The notes: generated from the sequence alone by a model not told the origin. Counted from the first letter of the stretch, positions 33,996 through 45,369 are shown. The stretch is 64,000 nucleotides of DNA from Periplaneta americana (GCF_040183065.1 NC_091121.1:38536287-38600286); one strand, 5' to 3'. Numbers and translations are program-made.

Positions 33996-35570
33996 GAATC
34001 ACTAAAGAAAAAGAAAAAAAAAAAAAGTAATGGGACATGAAGAAGATACATACTTTCTCATTTTACACATTTTGTAACAAATTCAGTTCTTTTATCAAGT
34101 TATGAATGATATTTACTATTTATAGCTCATTTTGTGACGGAAATATGTCTATATCAAAGAGTCACTAGAGAAAAAAAAAAAGTAATGGGACATGAAGAAG
34201 ATACATACTTTCTCATTTTACACATTTTGTAACAAATTCAGTCCTTTTATCAAGTTATGAATGATATTTACTATTTATAGCTCATTTTGTGACGAAAATA
34301 CGTCTATATCAAAGAGTCACTAGAGAAAAAAAAAAGTAATGGGACATGAAGAAGATATATACTTTCTCATTTTACACAGTTTGTAACAAATTCAGTTCTT
34401 TTATCAAGTTATGAATGATATTTACTATTTATAGCTCATTTTGTGACGGAAATACGTCTATATCGAAGAGTCACTAGAGAAAAAAAAAAAGTAATGGGAC
34501 ATGAAGAAGATACATACTTTCTCATTTTACACATTTTGTAACAAATTCAGTTCTTTTATCAAGTTATGAATGATATTTACTATTTATAGCTCATTTTGTG
34601 ACGGAAATACGTCTATATCGAAGAGCCACTAGCGAAAAAAAAAAAAGTAATAGGACATGAAGAAGATACATACTTTCTCATTTTACACATTTTGTAACAA
34701 ATTCAGTTCTTTTATCAAGTTATGAATGATATTTACTATTTATAGTTCATTTTGTGACGGAAATACATCTATATCGAAGAGTCACTAGAGAAAAATAGAA
34801 AGTAATGGGACATGAAGAAGATACATACTTTCTCATTTTACACATTTTGTAACAAATTCAGTTCTTTTATCAAGTTATGAATGATATTTACTATTTATAG
34901 TTCATTTTGTGACGGAAATACGTCTATATCGAAGAGTCACTAGAGAAAAATAGAAAGTAATGGGACATGAAGAAGATACATACTTTCTCATTTTACACAT
35001 TTTGTAACAAATTCAGTCTTTTATCAAGTTATGAATGATATTTACTATTTATAGCTCATTTTGTGACGGAAATACGTCTATATCGAAGAGCCACTAGCGA
35101 AAAAAAAAAAAGTAATAGGACATGAAGAAGATACATACTTTCTCATTTTACACATTTTGTAACAAATTCAGTTCTTTTATCAAGTTATGAATGATATTTA
35201 CTATTTATAGTTCATTTTGTGACGGAAATACATCTATATCGAAGAGTCACTAGAGAAAAATAGAAAGTAATGGGACATGAAGAAGATACATACTTTCTCA
35301 TTTTACACATTTTGTAACAAATTCAGTTCTTTTATCAAGTTATGAATGATATTTACTATTTATAGTTCATTTTGTGACGGAAATACGTCTATATCGAAGA
35401 GTCACTAGAGAAAAATAGAAAGTAATGGGACATGAAGAAGATACATACTTTCTCATTTTACACATTTTGTAACAAATTCAGTTCTTTTATCAAGTTATAA
35501 ATGATATTTACTATTTATAGTTCATTTTGTGATGGAAATACGTCTATATCGAAAAGTCACTAGAGAAATC
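33996..35570. repeat. 155-bp satellite array, 10 units, with 3-unit higher-order repeat
   Basis: The landmark AGTAAT(G/A)GGACATG recurs at 34026, 34181, 34335, 34490, 34646, 34801, 34956, 35111, 35266 and 35421, giving a period of 154-156 bp. Each unit contains GAAGATACATACTTTCTC, a TTTTACACATTTTGTAAC block, GACGGAAATACGTCTATATC and an A-rich linker. Units 5 and 8 share TAATAGG with an AGCG-A-run linker and ACATCTATATC; units 6, 7, 9 and 10 share an AAAAATAGAAAG linker. The array ends at a partial unit next to BRF1 exon 1. It is almost wholly contained in BRF1 intron 1. Confidence 0.95.
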
Positions 35571-35626
35571 TGAGTGACGGAACCAGATAACAGAATCAGG
35601 GCTGTATGAGTTAAAAAATGACTTAC

Positions 35627-35840
35627 AGCCACCAAAGCCTCTTGCGCCTCCTTTAGAATCAGATGACACAAACTGTCCAAGAGCAGAACTGCCTCCATGT
35701 GCATTCTCTTCAAACTGAATTTCAGAAACAATGATACTGTCTTCCAAGACAGAGCCGCAGTTGGTACACACTGCATCTCCACGGGCTGGATCTACATCGA
35801 TTTCAGTGCAGCCACAATTCTTGCATTTGCTGCTTGACAT
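35627..35840 (-). CDS. BRF1: BRF1, first coding exon (TFIIB-type zinc ribbon)
   Basis: The start codon is CAT at 35838-35840 (minus strand), and the donor GGCT|GTAAGT follows 35627; phase 1 out, 71 codons. The N-terminus starts M-S-S-S-K. Cys6, Cys9, Cys25 and Cys28 form the C-x2-C...C-x2-C zinc ribbon, with R-G-D-A-V-C between. It continues [15 protein letters not shown] and [11 protein letters not shown], diagnostic of BRF1 rather than TFIIB or BRF2. BRF1 is the TFIIB-related subunit of TFIIIB that recruits RNA polymerase III to tRNA, 5S and similar genes. An in-frame upstream ATG at 35876 exists but is not homologous. A TTATTTCAG at 35848 suggests the 5' UTR may be spliced. Promoter not identified. 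Confidence 0.95.
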
Positions 35841-36002
35841 TTTTAATCTGAAATAAAAATTTAATTTATAACGCAACTTTCATTACTATGTATAATAATT
35901 TTATTACAAATCACAAAAAGCGAAGGGAAGAAACATAACATTACACATGACTCCTTAACATACTGGTCTATCTCAAAATTAATAGGCTTCCCTACTAGCC
36001 AG

Positions 36003-36007
<5 letters not shown>

Positions 36008-36049
<42 letters not shown>
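36008..36049. repeat. (TA)n microsatellite
   Basis: About 20 TA units following a short A-run; it abuts the next repeat. Confidence 0.95.
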
Positions 36050-36051
<2 letters not shown>

Positions 36052-36053
<2 letters not shown>

Positions 36054-37091
36054 CTAGCCGTACCCGTGCGCTCCCCTGCACCCGATAGAAATAAATATGA
36101 AGTATAATTAAAATAGGACATATTTTGATCCTGGAAACATTCGTGTTTGATAGAAGGATAAATCGTTTAATATGTTAATTAAATAATTAAAATGCGATCA
36201 TTTTGGTCCAGAGAGCACTCATTTGGTGTAATGACAATTTCTTTAACATGTTTCTTATTTGTTATTACATGCAACCATAGTTTAATGAAGATTGACATAT
36301 CATTTAGTTTTAATGTGTAAACTTTATATTACTTTCTATATGTTTCCATTGAATTATGGTAATCATTTAATTTTAACCGTTGTTTTCTATGCCTTCAGTA
36401 AATGGCGCTTAGCCCACTACGGTTCTGAACCATTCAAATAACTTAAATAGTGATACAGCATATATAGTGATATGTAATTATATTTCTTTCTTTCGAAAAT
36501 GTAAGAATTCACGATCTCCTATGTACCATTGCCATGGAATGAATATATATGTTTTTTCTTCCTACTCAAAAATTTTATATTTTGTACATAGAAGTTACTG
36601 CAGGAACAACAACGCTATAATCTGAAACAGCGGTGAAAATGTATTGTATTGTTATTTTAAAAGTCTTGTATATCCTTAAATATCAGTCCTATCAAAATTT
36701 TGCATAGAATAAAACTTATCGGAAATCATTTTTAAAGAAACTTTTGTTATGTAACATTTTTCATAAAAATCAATAATAAGCGAGATATTTCGATTTATTT
36801 GATTCAGGCCCCCTTACAACCCCCCTTTTAAATAAAATATTTTGAATGCCATATAGCCTAAAATCTAAGTTACAAAGAACTTAATTTATATTCCAATTTT
36901 CATCGAAATCCATTCAGCCATTATCGCGTGAAAAGGTAACAAACATCCAGACAGACAGACATACAAACAAAAATTTCAAAAAAGCGATTTGCGGTTTCAG
37001 GATGGTTAATTATAAATGTTAACACCAATTATTTTTGGAAAATCGAAAATTACCAGAAAAATTTTGGCTACAGATTTATTATTAGTATAGA
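36052..37091. repeat. ~1-kb interspersed repeat, CTAGC...AGTATAGAT type
   Basis: It begins near ACTAGCCGTACCCGTGCGCT and ends TTTATTATTAGTATAGAT. The 3' half includes CATCGAAATCCATTCAGCC, CAGACAGACAGACATAC and GGAAAATCGAAAATTACC. I recognise this start/end combination as an arthropod interspersed repeat, but I cannot place it securely (a LINE 3' derivative or a Helitron-like element are both possible). No coding region. Upstream of BRF1. Confidence 0.55.
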
Positions 37092-37463
37092 TTATGCAAC
37101 AATCAAAACAACAAACAAAAGAGAGAAGAAGATCGAAAGATCTTACGAGATACATAAACACAATGAAAAACAAAATCAAGAGGCCCTAACAGAAAAAAAA
37201 AAATTCAATATTATGTAAACACCACTCAGCAACTAAAAACAAAACAGTTGCAGCATCGTGCACAATTATACCTGTCTAAACAAACACTTAATACAATATA
37301 CATTGTCTCTCAGCACACACTGATGTAATGTATGTCAGCTGACAAATGCTATAGCTGTTGTTTGCCTTTATAAATGCTCAGAGCAATTCAGCCATGGATA
37401 CATTGACAGTATGAACTGTAGCATTATCCTGCTGATAAAACACCTTGAAACGTTCAACATATA

Positions 37464-38309
37464 CAGTCAACTCCGGTTATAGTGAACCTCTTCAGACCAG
37501 CATATTTCGTTCACTATATCCGAGGTTCACTAAAACCGAAGTGTCTGTTTTTATATTACTGACATTGCTATACATACAGTATTATGCCCGTTTGGGACAG
37601 ACCACGTTCAATATCAGTACTAATGTTCGCTTTATCTTCCAAATTAAACACTTTACAGTTCGACATCTTGATGTTTACAGTTCGAAACTTGAGTCTAATC
37701 TGACCATGTAGGTTGTAGGCAGTGACTGATTTCGCACCTCTTTCCACTAGAGGTATGCTATTATGTACCTGATCTTGGAATTTCCCTGGGTTCACTTTTA
37801 CAAAGACGCAGGAGGAAGGGTTGAGGACCCTTATACTGTAATCCTTCTTGTATTTGCTATTTGATCACCACTCTAATCCCTTTTACAAAAGAAAACACTT
37901 TACCTTCCTATTCTTCTAACAACCTCTTTCAAAGAAGTCAGAACAACAATCTTTCTTTTATCCCTCACTGTGTACACTATTATCTTTAACATGTTTCAAG
38001 CTAGGCAGAAAGGTGAACAAATCCTATGTCTTTCAATCCACTTAAGGAGTAGAAGGTTTGAGATTTTGTTCTGAACATATTCTTGAAAGTTTATAGGAGA
38101 AATGATTTCCTAAATTACCATTTTGCTCATTTTAAAATTACATTTTCTTGGGGAAGTTCTATTTTAGGCTCACTATAACTGAAGTGAGAGTTCTCTATAA
38201 ACGGAAATATTAATGTACTTTTTAATGTATGCGGGTCGGGACCAACGATTTACATTCACTATAGACGAATGTTCACTATAACAGAGTTCACTATATCCAG
38301 AGTTGACTG
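37464..38309. mobile_element. Tigger/pogo-type non-autonomous element (846 bp)
   Basis: The ends are CAGTCAACTCCGGTTATAGT and ATATCCAGAGTTGACTG, flanked by TA (37462-37463 and 38310-38311). Sub-terminal GTTCACTATA blocks are repeated in both orientations. No DNA-binding or DDE frame is recognisable. It is distinct in sequence from the other two Tigger-type elements in the window. Confidence 0.85.
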
Positions 38310-38358
38310 TATTAATTTTCATAGAATCATTCTGAAATGTGACTTACTCGCACTGCTG

Positions 38359-38365
<7 letters not shown>

Positions 38366-38418
<53 letters not shown>
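38366..38418. repeat. (TA)n microsatellite
   Basis: About 26 uninterrupted TA units, 20 bp left of the 38440 transposon. Confidence 0.95.
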
Positions 38419-38421
<3 letters not shown>

Positions 38422-38439
38422 GTGCAATAAATTATAGGT

Positions 38440-40695
38440 GGGTCATTCCATACAAAATTTTAAAATGTGTAACGTCAAGTTCTGGATTTTTTCAATATTC
38501 TAGTAAAAGAATGTCATAATAATAAATAGTTAAATGGCCTAACATGAACTTCATCTCACAAATGCTTGAAAAGTAATGAAGGGTGAAATATTCGGGGAGT
38601 TGATATGTAGACTATTGTTAAAAATATTATTAAAATGACATGCTTCATTGTATCAACGTAAAAATTGTGCCTATACAATGATGACTCTATATATTTAAAC
38701 TTACTTCTGAGTTATTATGGATTTTTAATTCGAGCATGTATTAAAACTTGCAGTAAAATAAAGAAATGTTAATATTTTAAAATCGAATATTTTTTTTTAC
38801 CATGCTCTATTTTTTACGGTGAGATAAACAATTTCTTAATCTATTACAAAAATTTTATGATGGGATCTCTAATACTTTGGGAAATATTAAATAAACCAGA
38901 ATTGCAAATGTTGCCATTAAGGATCAAAGTCGCGTGCAGTGTATTACGTCACGCGCTCATACCAGACATCCACACGAGTGCTTAGCGATCAAAATGACAA
39001 ATGCTAGAATGTTACGACATCCACTCAACTGTAGGCTAATAGATTTCACGTGAGAGTTTTTTTTTTTTTTTTTTTTTTTCTGTTATAATCTCAGCGCAAC
39101 TTTTTCCTTTCAGTTTAGAGGGCGATTCTGTTCTATTCTGTCATTGTAACTTTTTCCCTTCAGTTTAGACGGCGATTTTGATCTGTTCTGTCATTGTAAG
39201 TTGTAAGTGTCCAATATGTCTAAAGTAAAAACGAAAAATTGGCGTCATCTGTGGTGTTGCAACACTTTAGGACTTTAAAAACATTCGTCACAAGTCTGTA
39301 AAAGAAAAGTAAAGTAGCATGTGTATTTTTTTTTGGGGTTCTTTTATGATGCTGTATCAACATCTAGGTTTGTAGCATGTGTAAAAAGGTCCCGAATTTA
39401 GTGGTAGATGATGCTATTTGAGAACCCTTTTTCCATAAGATTTAAAAAATTGAAATAATTAGTGAAGTTACTGGGACTGAAAGTAAGGTCGACAAATCAA
39501 CAAGCGAAAAATCATTATTCAGGATGCTACACAAGGTCATCAGTGGAGTACTTCTCAAGCAAGAATACACCCATTCACAGTATAATACAGAAATTCAGTT
39601 GATGGTAATTTAGAGAACCTTTGTTTTTCAGTAATTTCGGAATGCTTAGTTCACGATAGTGCAACAGTTCATGTTTTTTAAAGGAAAATGATAGAACCTC
39701 TGAAACAAACACATACCCAAATATCTAAAAAATATATGATTTCAGTGATGGAGCAGCTAGTGAATACAAGAACGAAAAAACTCCGTTAATCTACTCAATC
39801 ATGAACACGATTTTCAAATACCTGCAGAGTGGTACTTCTTTGGAACTAGTCACGGTAAAGGGCTCAGTGACAGTGTAAGGTGTAGAATCAAGCAAATCGC
39901 TGCAAAAAGCCAGGAACTCTAATTTCAACTCCTGAAGAACTGTATGATTGGTCAAAATGCAATATACAGGAAATTATTGTGTCATTCACATACATTGAAA
40001 AACATGAAGTAGTTACAAAATCTAAATCCTCAAAGATTTGCCGGCCTCAAGACTGTTCCCGGAACAAAAAGTGTTCACTGTGTGGTTCAAGTTAATGGAA
40101 AGTTAGCAAATAAAACCCTATTCTGATTCATCAGAAGTACCGAAACTAGATGAAATCAGACGTGTGATACGCACCGGTCGTCAATGCGGAATGCTTCTCG
40201 CAGTGACCAGCAGCAGTGATGGCGCAGCAGCATAGATCACCCTTTACACGGCGAGTTGTTTTAATTTATAACTTCCTTATTTTTGAAGATTCCATTATAA
40301 AAATTTGACAGCCTAATGAAAATGCTCAGTAAATTGTCATTTATTTTTTTCATGCAAATTGAAGTATTCGATTTTATGTTTTTTTTTTTTAAATATATTT
40401 TTTAATTTCTTTAAACACAATTTTCAGAGCTGCACTGAATTATAGTATCTTAATAACCTATTTTGAAAGCTATGTAACGATATCTTAAAAAAAAAATTGT
40501 AATTATTCTTATGGTCAGAAAACAAATTTAAAATAGAGCTATGTGCTCAAATAAAAATATTTTAACTGCCCATTACATTTAAACGGTAGCTGTAGCAAAC
40601 ATAATTTTGTATGACATAAAGAGTTGAATGTACAATTTTTAACAAATTTGGAGATATGAATGTTTTTCGTCATACTGTTTTGCATGGAATTACCC
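38440..40695 (+). mobile_element. DNA transposon with 4-bp target duplication, possible Sola-like (2256 bp)
   Basis: The ends are GGGTCATTCCATACAAAA and TTTTGCATGGAATTACCC, imperfect inverted repeats. They are flanked by the identical 4-bp repeat AGGT (38436-38439 and 40696-40699). It carries the decayed coding block described at 39730-40110. The GGG ends plus 4-bp duplication fit what I remember of Sola elements; Chapaev-like elements also make 4-bp duplications. A T-run sits at 39058-39079. The terminal motif is shared with 16594-17733 and 56070-57202. Confidence 0.7.
39730..40110 (+). pseudogene. Decayed transposase of the 38440-40695 element
   Basis: Reading across frameshifts gives F-S-D-G-A-A-S-E-Y-K-N, then a decayed N-H-E-H-D-F-Q-I-P-A-E-W-Y-F-F-G-T-S-H-G-K-G segment. 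Next come I-K-Q-I-A-A-K, T-P-E-E-L-Y-D-W, and a C-terminal cysteine cluster (C-R-P-Q-D-C-S, K-C-S-L-C-G). I recognise the S-D-G-A...I-P-A-E-W-x-F-F-x-T-S-H-G-K-G pattern from a widespread, poorly described invertebrate transposase-like protein family. The D and H-G-K-G positions suggest part of an RNase-H-fold catalytic core, but this is inference. At least two frame changes make it non-functional. Confidence 0.55.
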
Positions 40696-40897
40696 AGGTA
40701 CAGTACTGATGTCACACCATCCCTATTTTTCGTCATATATTGGAATCTCATTCACGATTCTTGGTTTGTATGCAGACCAGTGTCTGATTACACGATGCAA
40801 CGAAGCTTCATCAGGAAAGATAATTGAACTCGGACCAATTTCCCAATTATTAACATTTTCTAACATCTAAAATTTGAATTACAAAAGTAAAGTCTAA

Positions 40898-41000
40898 TGT
40901 TGCGTGATGAATTATCACATGCGAAATGTTTCATGGCGTATTTTCTGCAAGACAACACCAAAGCTCATATTGCTAATCCATCCATGATGGACTTGTGCTG
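40898..41000 (+). pseudogene. Tc1/mariner-like transposase fragment
   Basis: A short frame reads F-M-A-Y-F-L-Q-D-N-T-K-A-H-I-A-N before M-M-D-L-stop. It resembles the second-aspartate block (F-Q-Q-D-x-A-x-x-H) of Tc1/mariner transposases. It is on the opposite strand to the longer relic at 41570-42260 and very short, so support is limited. Confidence 0.4.
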
Positions 41001-41195
41001 AGCATTAACGGAGGCCAAGCAGTGACAGTAGCTTGGGAGTTTTACTGCCTGTTGGCAGTCACACATTATGTCAACATTCACTGAGACTCTCTCTAATTCT
41101 AAATACATATAATCTCCTGTGCAGAAACTTGATCTAGCAACGCAAAGAATCTACCGCTGGGGAGTCTTAGTTAGCATTTCTGATCGTGAAATAAG

Positions 41196-41280
41196 CTGGC
41201 CTGGGACAGTTACCCAGTTGAGGTTTTTTCCGGTGTTTTCCCTCAATCTAATATCACAGATGTAGGCTACAGAACCCGAA
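41196..41280 (+). repeat. SINE family B fragment
   Basis: Contains ACCCAGTTGAGGTTTTTTCCGG then TGTTTTCCCTCAA, the core of SINE family B. The tRNA head and 3' end are missing. Confidence 0.65.
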
Positions 41281-41569
41281 GTCATATTAATTTCTACAAG
41301 TTTCACTTCAGCTAGCTGTTGGTTTATTACGTTTTATTTGTGTCAAAGAAGAGCAACAGCGTATGTTGTTCAATGGATGACAATCAAACATGTAGAGAGG
41401 ATGAACAAAGTACTCAGACATTTTTATGTTCAATAATTTCTGAAATATTTGCACAATATTTAACAAAGGCAGGTCAAAAGTGCTCGCAAAGAATGAGAGA
41501 TTCATTATAGATACACAACAAATTTATGTATTATAAATAATGTTTTTCAAGTGGTCTCTATTTACTTAT

Positions 41570-42260
41570 TAAGACATTCTCTCTCTCACTCTAGTAAATA
41601 TGCTAGTCACTGATTTCTGTAGCTCTCTCCAGGACACAGCGGCGATTTCTTTCCAAATTCTTCTCTTTAGAACAAATATCTGTCCGAGTCTGATACGCAG
41701 TTCTCTAGTGCACCCCACAGGAAAAATACAGGAGCTATCAAATCTGGAGACCACAGAGGCCATGCAATGTCCTTGAATCGAGAGATGATTCGACCTAGAA
41801 GCATACCCTGTAGCACATTTATGGAAATCCGGGAAGTATGAGATGCTGCAATACTTTTGTTGGAAACAGTGATTTTAAATTATTAGTTGGTGCATTTCAG
41901 GAACAAGAAAATTATCAGTATAAGTTACTGGTACCTGAATAATATATACTGCATTGACAGTTTATGCTTCACCACTTCATCCTTGATAAAGCAAGACCTG
42001 ATAATGGTGAAAGATCTTAAACCACATCAAACTGTGACTTTAACAGAACGAAGGAGAAACTCCTGTGTTTTACAAGGATTTTGATGGCACCAGTAACAAA
42101 AGTTCTGCCTGTTAACACATCCCGAAAGACGCAAGTGTGCTTTATCAAACATTATCATCTGAGTGATTACTGGTGTGTTTTGATTTATGTGATAAAACTA
42201 AAAAAACTGTCTACAAAACTCTATAATACAGTTTTTGAACCACAAACCACAAATATTTTG
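41570..42260 (-). pseudogene. Tc1/mariner-like transposase, decayed
   Basis: On the minus strand, frames near 42160-41990 read C-V-N-R-Q-N-F and then K-V-T-V-x-C-G. Near 41830-41700 they read L-G-R-I-I-S-R-F-K-D-I-A-W-P-L-W-S-P-D-L followed by F-F-L-W-G-A-L-E. These are the W-P-x-R-S-P-D-L-T-x-x-D-F-F-L-W-G block and upstream conserved blocks of DDE/D transposases of the insect mariner-like superfamily. Stops and frameshifts occur throughout. No terminal repeats are assigned. Confidence 0.7.
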
Positions 42261-43170
42261 TAAAATGAAACTTTTTCCAGTGGAACGTCCTTATTTTACT
42301 TCTTTCTGGCAGTCGAAGTGTTAATGCAATCTGTGCAACAGATTGCCTGTTGCTATCATTTGTTCTGTGATTTCAGGCACTGTCACATTATGCCAATGAG
42401 GAACACGATACTCATCTCTTACTGAATCTGTTAATGCCAATTTGCAATTCATTGTGGTATGATGTTACAAGAAGGAGCATTACTTCTTTAATAAAGTTAT
42501 CTTACAAAAGAGCAAAGCAGACACAACACGATACTGAATTGCCTAACATTCCATTTTAGACTGGGCAGCCAGCTGTAAACCAAACTCCCGACATTTCTTT
42601 TGACTTGAGAACAGGCAGGTGCGGAAAAATCTAAAATTACAGAAATTAAGGCAATTTCAAATGTGACAGAACTTTCTACCGAACCAAGTATGAAAAGTCT
42701 GAGAATAAATAATATAAAAAGAAAGCAAAAGCAGATTACACAGCAGTATTAAATTCTATCCTCTACTTTCGGAGCCCCTGTGTTAAATGGACTGAAGAAC
42801 AAATTTAAATCAATTTTTGAGGTACAAAATTTACTACTGTTCTCCAACCAGGAGATTAACCGTGAAAGGAATGTGCTTACTATTGCGTCATCTATTGGAG
42901 CGAAGTAGATACATAATATTACCTTTATAACGCCAGTTTAAAAAACATACGCTCTCCTGCATATGTTATTTCCTGTATGGAGGGATTAAAAGACCAGGAA
43001 ATTAATCGTGATCTAATTTTGTAACTAGGGTAGGTAGTATAAATATGTGTATTAGTGTTATCATTTGTGCTTTGAGAGTTAGCCAATGGAGATCCGTGCA
43101 CCAACGTGTGTGACCTTATGACATCAACATTCATTCATAGCATTGCCCCACCGCATCTCATTCCCCTGAG
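42261..43170. other. No gene recognised
   Basis: It may contain further decayed N-terminal transposase sequence up to ~42480 (minus strand). The rest is featureless AT-rich DNA. Confidence 0.4.
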
Positions 43171-43381
43171 GGGCGCGCTTCTAAACAGGAGCAGCGGCAT
43201 TTCTCCTAAGATTAGAGCCCAGTTTAGGTGTGTGTGTATTAATCGACAAAAATATCATATAAACTTGTATCCCATTCTCAATATTTTCTAGCCCCTAATT
43301 TTCGATTAATACACACACACACACCTAAACTGGGCTCTAATGTTAGAGGAAATGCCGCTGCTCGTGTTTGGAAGCACGCCC
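43171..43381. mobile_element. Foldback MITE with (GT)n in the arms (211 bp)
   Basis: The left arm has GAGCAGCGGCATTTCTCCTA, TTAGAGCCCAGTTTAGGTG and (TG)n-TATTAATCGA. The right arm is its near-perfect reverse complement, TCGATTAATACACACAC onward to GGAAATGCCGCTGCTC. Arms are ~80 bp and the loop ~50 bp. Target duplication not found. Confidence 0.8.
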
Positions 43382-44320
43382 GTAATATATCTAAGATATA
43401 ATAACTTGGCATACATAGGTTTAGAATTATATTCTTCCTAGCAAAAATTGTCACGTAGATACACGTGTTAGGCCTGTCACAGGTTTGTCTCCAGGTTGAT
43501 ATTAAATTTTAAATATTTCATCCAAAATTCGTTATGTAGTAGACTTCAATAACCCTTTATTTATCGATAACATTTTTCTGAAATTTCTGTCACCATCACA
43601 GGCCTATCTATACAGGTACTTCTAAATCAATATGTCTAGGCCCTACTTACAATACAGAAACTCAGCAAGGCAAAATACATTAAAGGGCATAGTCTATATA
43701 AAATTAAAGGTCATCAAAATAATACATAACATTATTACTTCAGCATTCATTTCTTCTCACTTAAATAAGTAGGCCTAAACATCAAATTTAACTTACCTCT
43801 TCAAAAATTACAAATCTAGGCTATAATAATCGTTTTAAACAATTTATACAAAACACGGAATCAAAAACATTTTAAAGCAATGACATATAGCCTATATATA
43901 CACAGAAACATTTCTTATAACATTTTGTGACGATCGCAAAGAACACGAACGATTTTCATTTTTATTTATCACTTTAAAGTCCTATATCAGTGTTCATAGT
44001 TTCGATCGTTCACACTGAAGCATGAAAAGCACATGTAAAATTCACCACAAAGGTAAAACGTAATGTTTATTAATTACACTCTATAATAACTTCTGCACTT
44101 GCAGCTTAGGTTATCTCAAATGTAAAATTTTCTTCCCTCCGAACATATAACACATTATTGATATGAAATACCTGTGATTCGCTTATTTTCGTTTCCAGGA
44201 ATGTAATTCTGAACGTAATTTTTATTACATTTCATTCAAGGTTAGGAATTTTAAATATTAAATGCTTTTACTACATTGCAACAAGATCACCTGCCCAGCG
44301 TGATCCTGACACTCCACGGT
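43382..44320. other. No gene recognised
   Basis: AT-rich sequence without supported features. Confidence 0.45.
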
Positions 44321-44328
44321 CCCTCAGG

Positions 44329-44743
44329 CAGTGTTGCCAACACATAAATTTAACCCCGTCAATGTAACACCTGGAAATCCGTCAGAATCCGTCAAAATTT
44401 AAAAAAAAAAAAAATTAATCATAATAAGACCCACTCAATATATCTACATACAAATAAAAGCAAATATTAACGAAACTTCCTTAACAATCTTGAATAAAGT
44501 AATAATAATTCATCCACATAATCGGCTTCTATACAGTTCTGCAGTTGACGTGCTGGATTGGTCTACGCACCCCAAAAATTAAAAAATAATTGGAAATGAC
44601 AGCAGTTAAAAATGTCAAAAGACAATGTAAATCGTAATTTTCGCCAGAAAATCCGTCACCCGTCAAAGCCATTCTTTACCCTTTGCTACATTAAATTCCG
44701 TCCATTTGATTTTGACGGAATTTCCGTCCAGTTGGCAACACTG
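44329..44743. mobile_element. hAT MITE (415 bp)
   Basis: The ends are CAGTGTTGCCAAC and GTTGGCAACACTG, perfect 13-bp inverted repeats. They are flanked by CCCTCAGG (44321-44328) and CTCTCAGG (44744-44751), an 8-bp target duplication with one change. CCGTCA motifs are reiterated near both ends. A similar CAGTGTTGCCAA terminus occurs at 62173. Confidence 0.88.
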
Positions 44744-44751
44744 CTCTCAGG

Positions 44752-45369
44752 TTGTGAGTTGCAGTGAGCTCAAGCAGCTAAACAACTTTGCAAATATTAG
44801 CTAATTGTAGAATGCAGTAAAATGATTTAAGGAACCTAAATAATTATTGTATATACAGTTATATTTAATCACTTTCTACTCAGAATTCAATAATGACAAT
44901 TTTAACGCTTTTATATAATTTAGCTCTATAATTATAAATATGTATATTTATTCTTGCGGTTGGTATTAGGGATTCACATGAAACCTGCTTTTCTCCGCTG
45001 CCAGGTAAAAAATTTGTACTTTTTTTCAAGGACGAACGAAAGAGAATTATAGGCCCGTTAACTCGTTGGTTAACACACTTGAAGAGTTTTCGCTAGCGGG
45101 AAAGAGGCGAAAAGCCTTCCTCCACAAGTCCACACACTTGGCGAGTTTTCCCTATCACAGATCACACCTCGCTATGATCATCTATTCACTACCTTCATGC
45201 AGAAAGCATTTTTCTGATTATAGTAATGACTCGTTGGGGGAAATATACTATACTATATGAGGTCTTTGGCCTAAGAATTTCGTATACGGTACAAACACAA
45301 TTGAAATGTGTACATTAGTGTATCGTAATAATAAGCGGAGAGAGAAGGAATTAGACAAATAGACAAAAT
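44752..45369. other. No gene recognised
   Basis: A weak inverted repeat around 45075-45150 (CACACTTGAAGAGTTTTCGC versus CACACTTGGCGAGTTTTCC) was noted. Nothing else is supported. Confidence 0.4.

Noticed and set aside
33732-34040. Open frames over 33678-34040 as genes
   Set aside because: They coincide with a SINE and the start of the satellite on both strands; not host coding.
34026-35570. CRISPR-like array
   Set aside because: The 155-bp units are contiguous tandem repeats with no unique spacers, in a eukaryotic intron.
35544-35876. Longer BRF1 start at the upstream in-frame ATG (35876) and read-through past 35627
   Set aside because: The 12 extra residues lack homology, a TTATTTCAG acceptor lies between, and the sequence after GGCT|GTAAGT is intron by match to exon 2.
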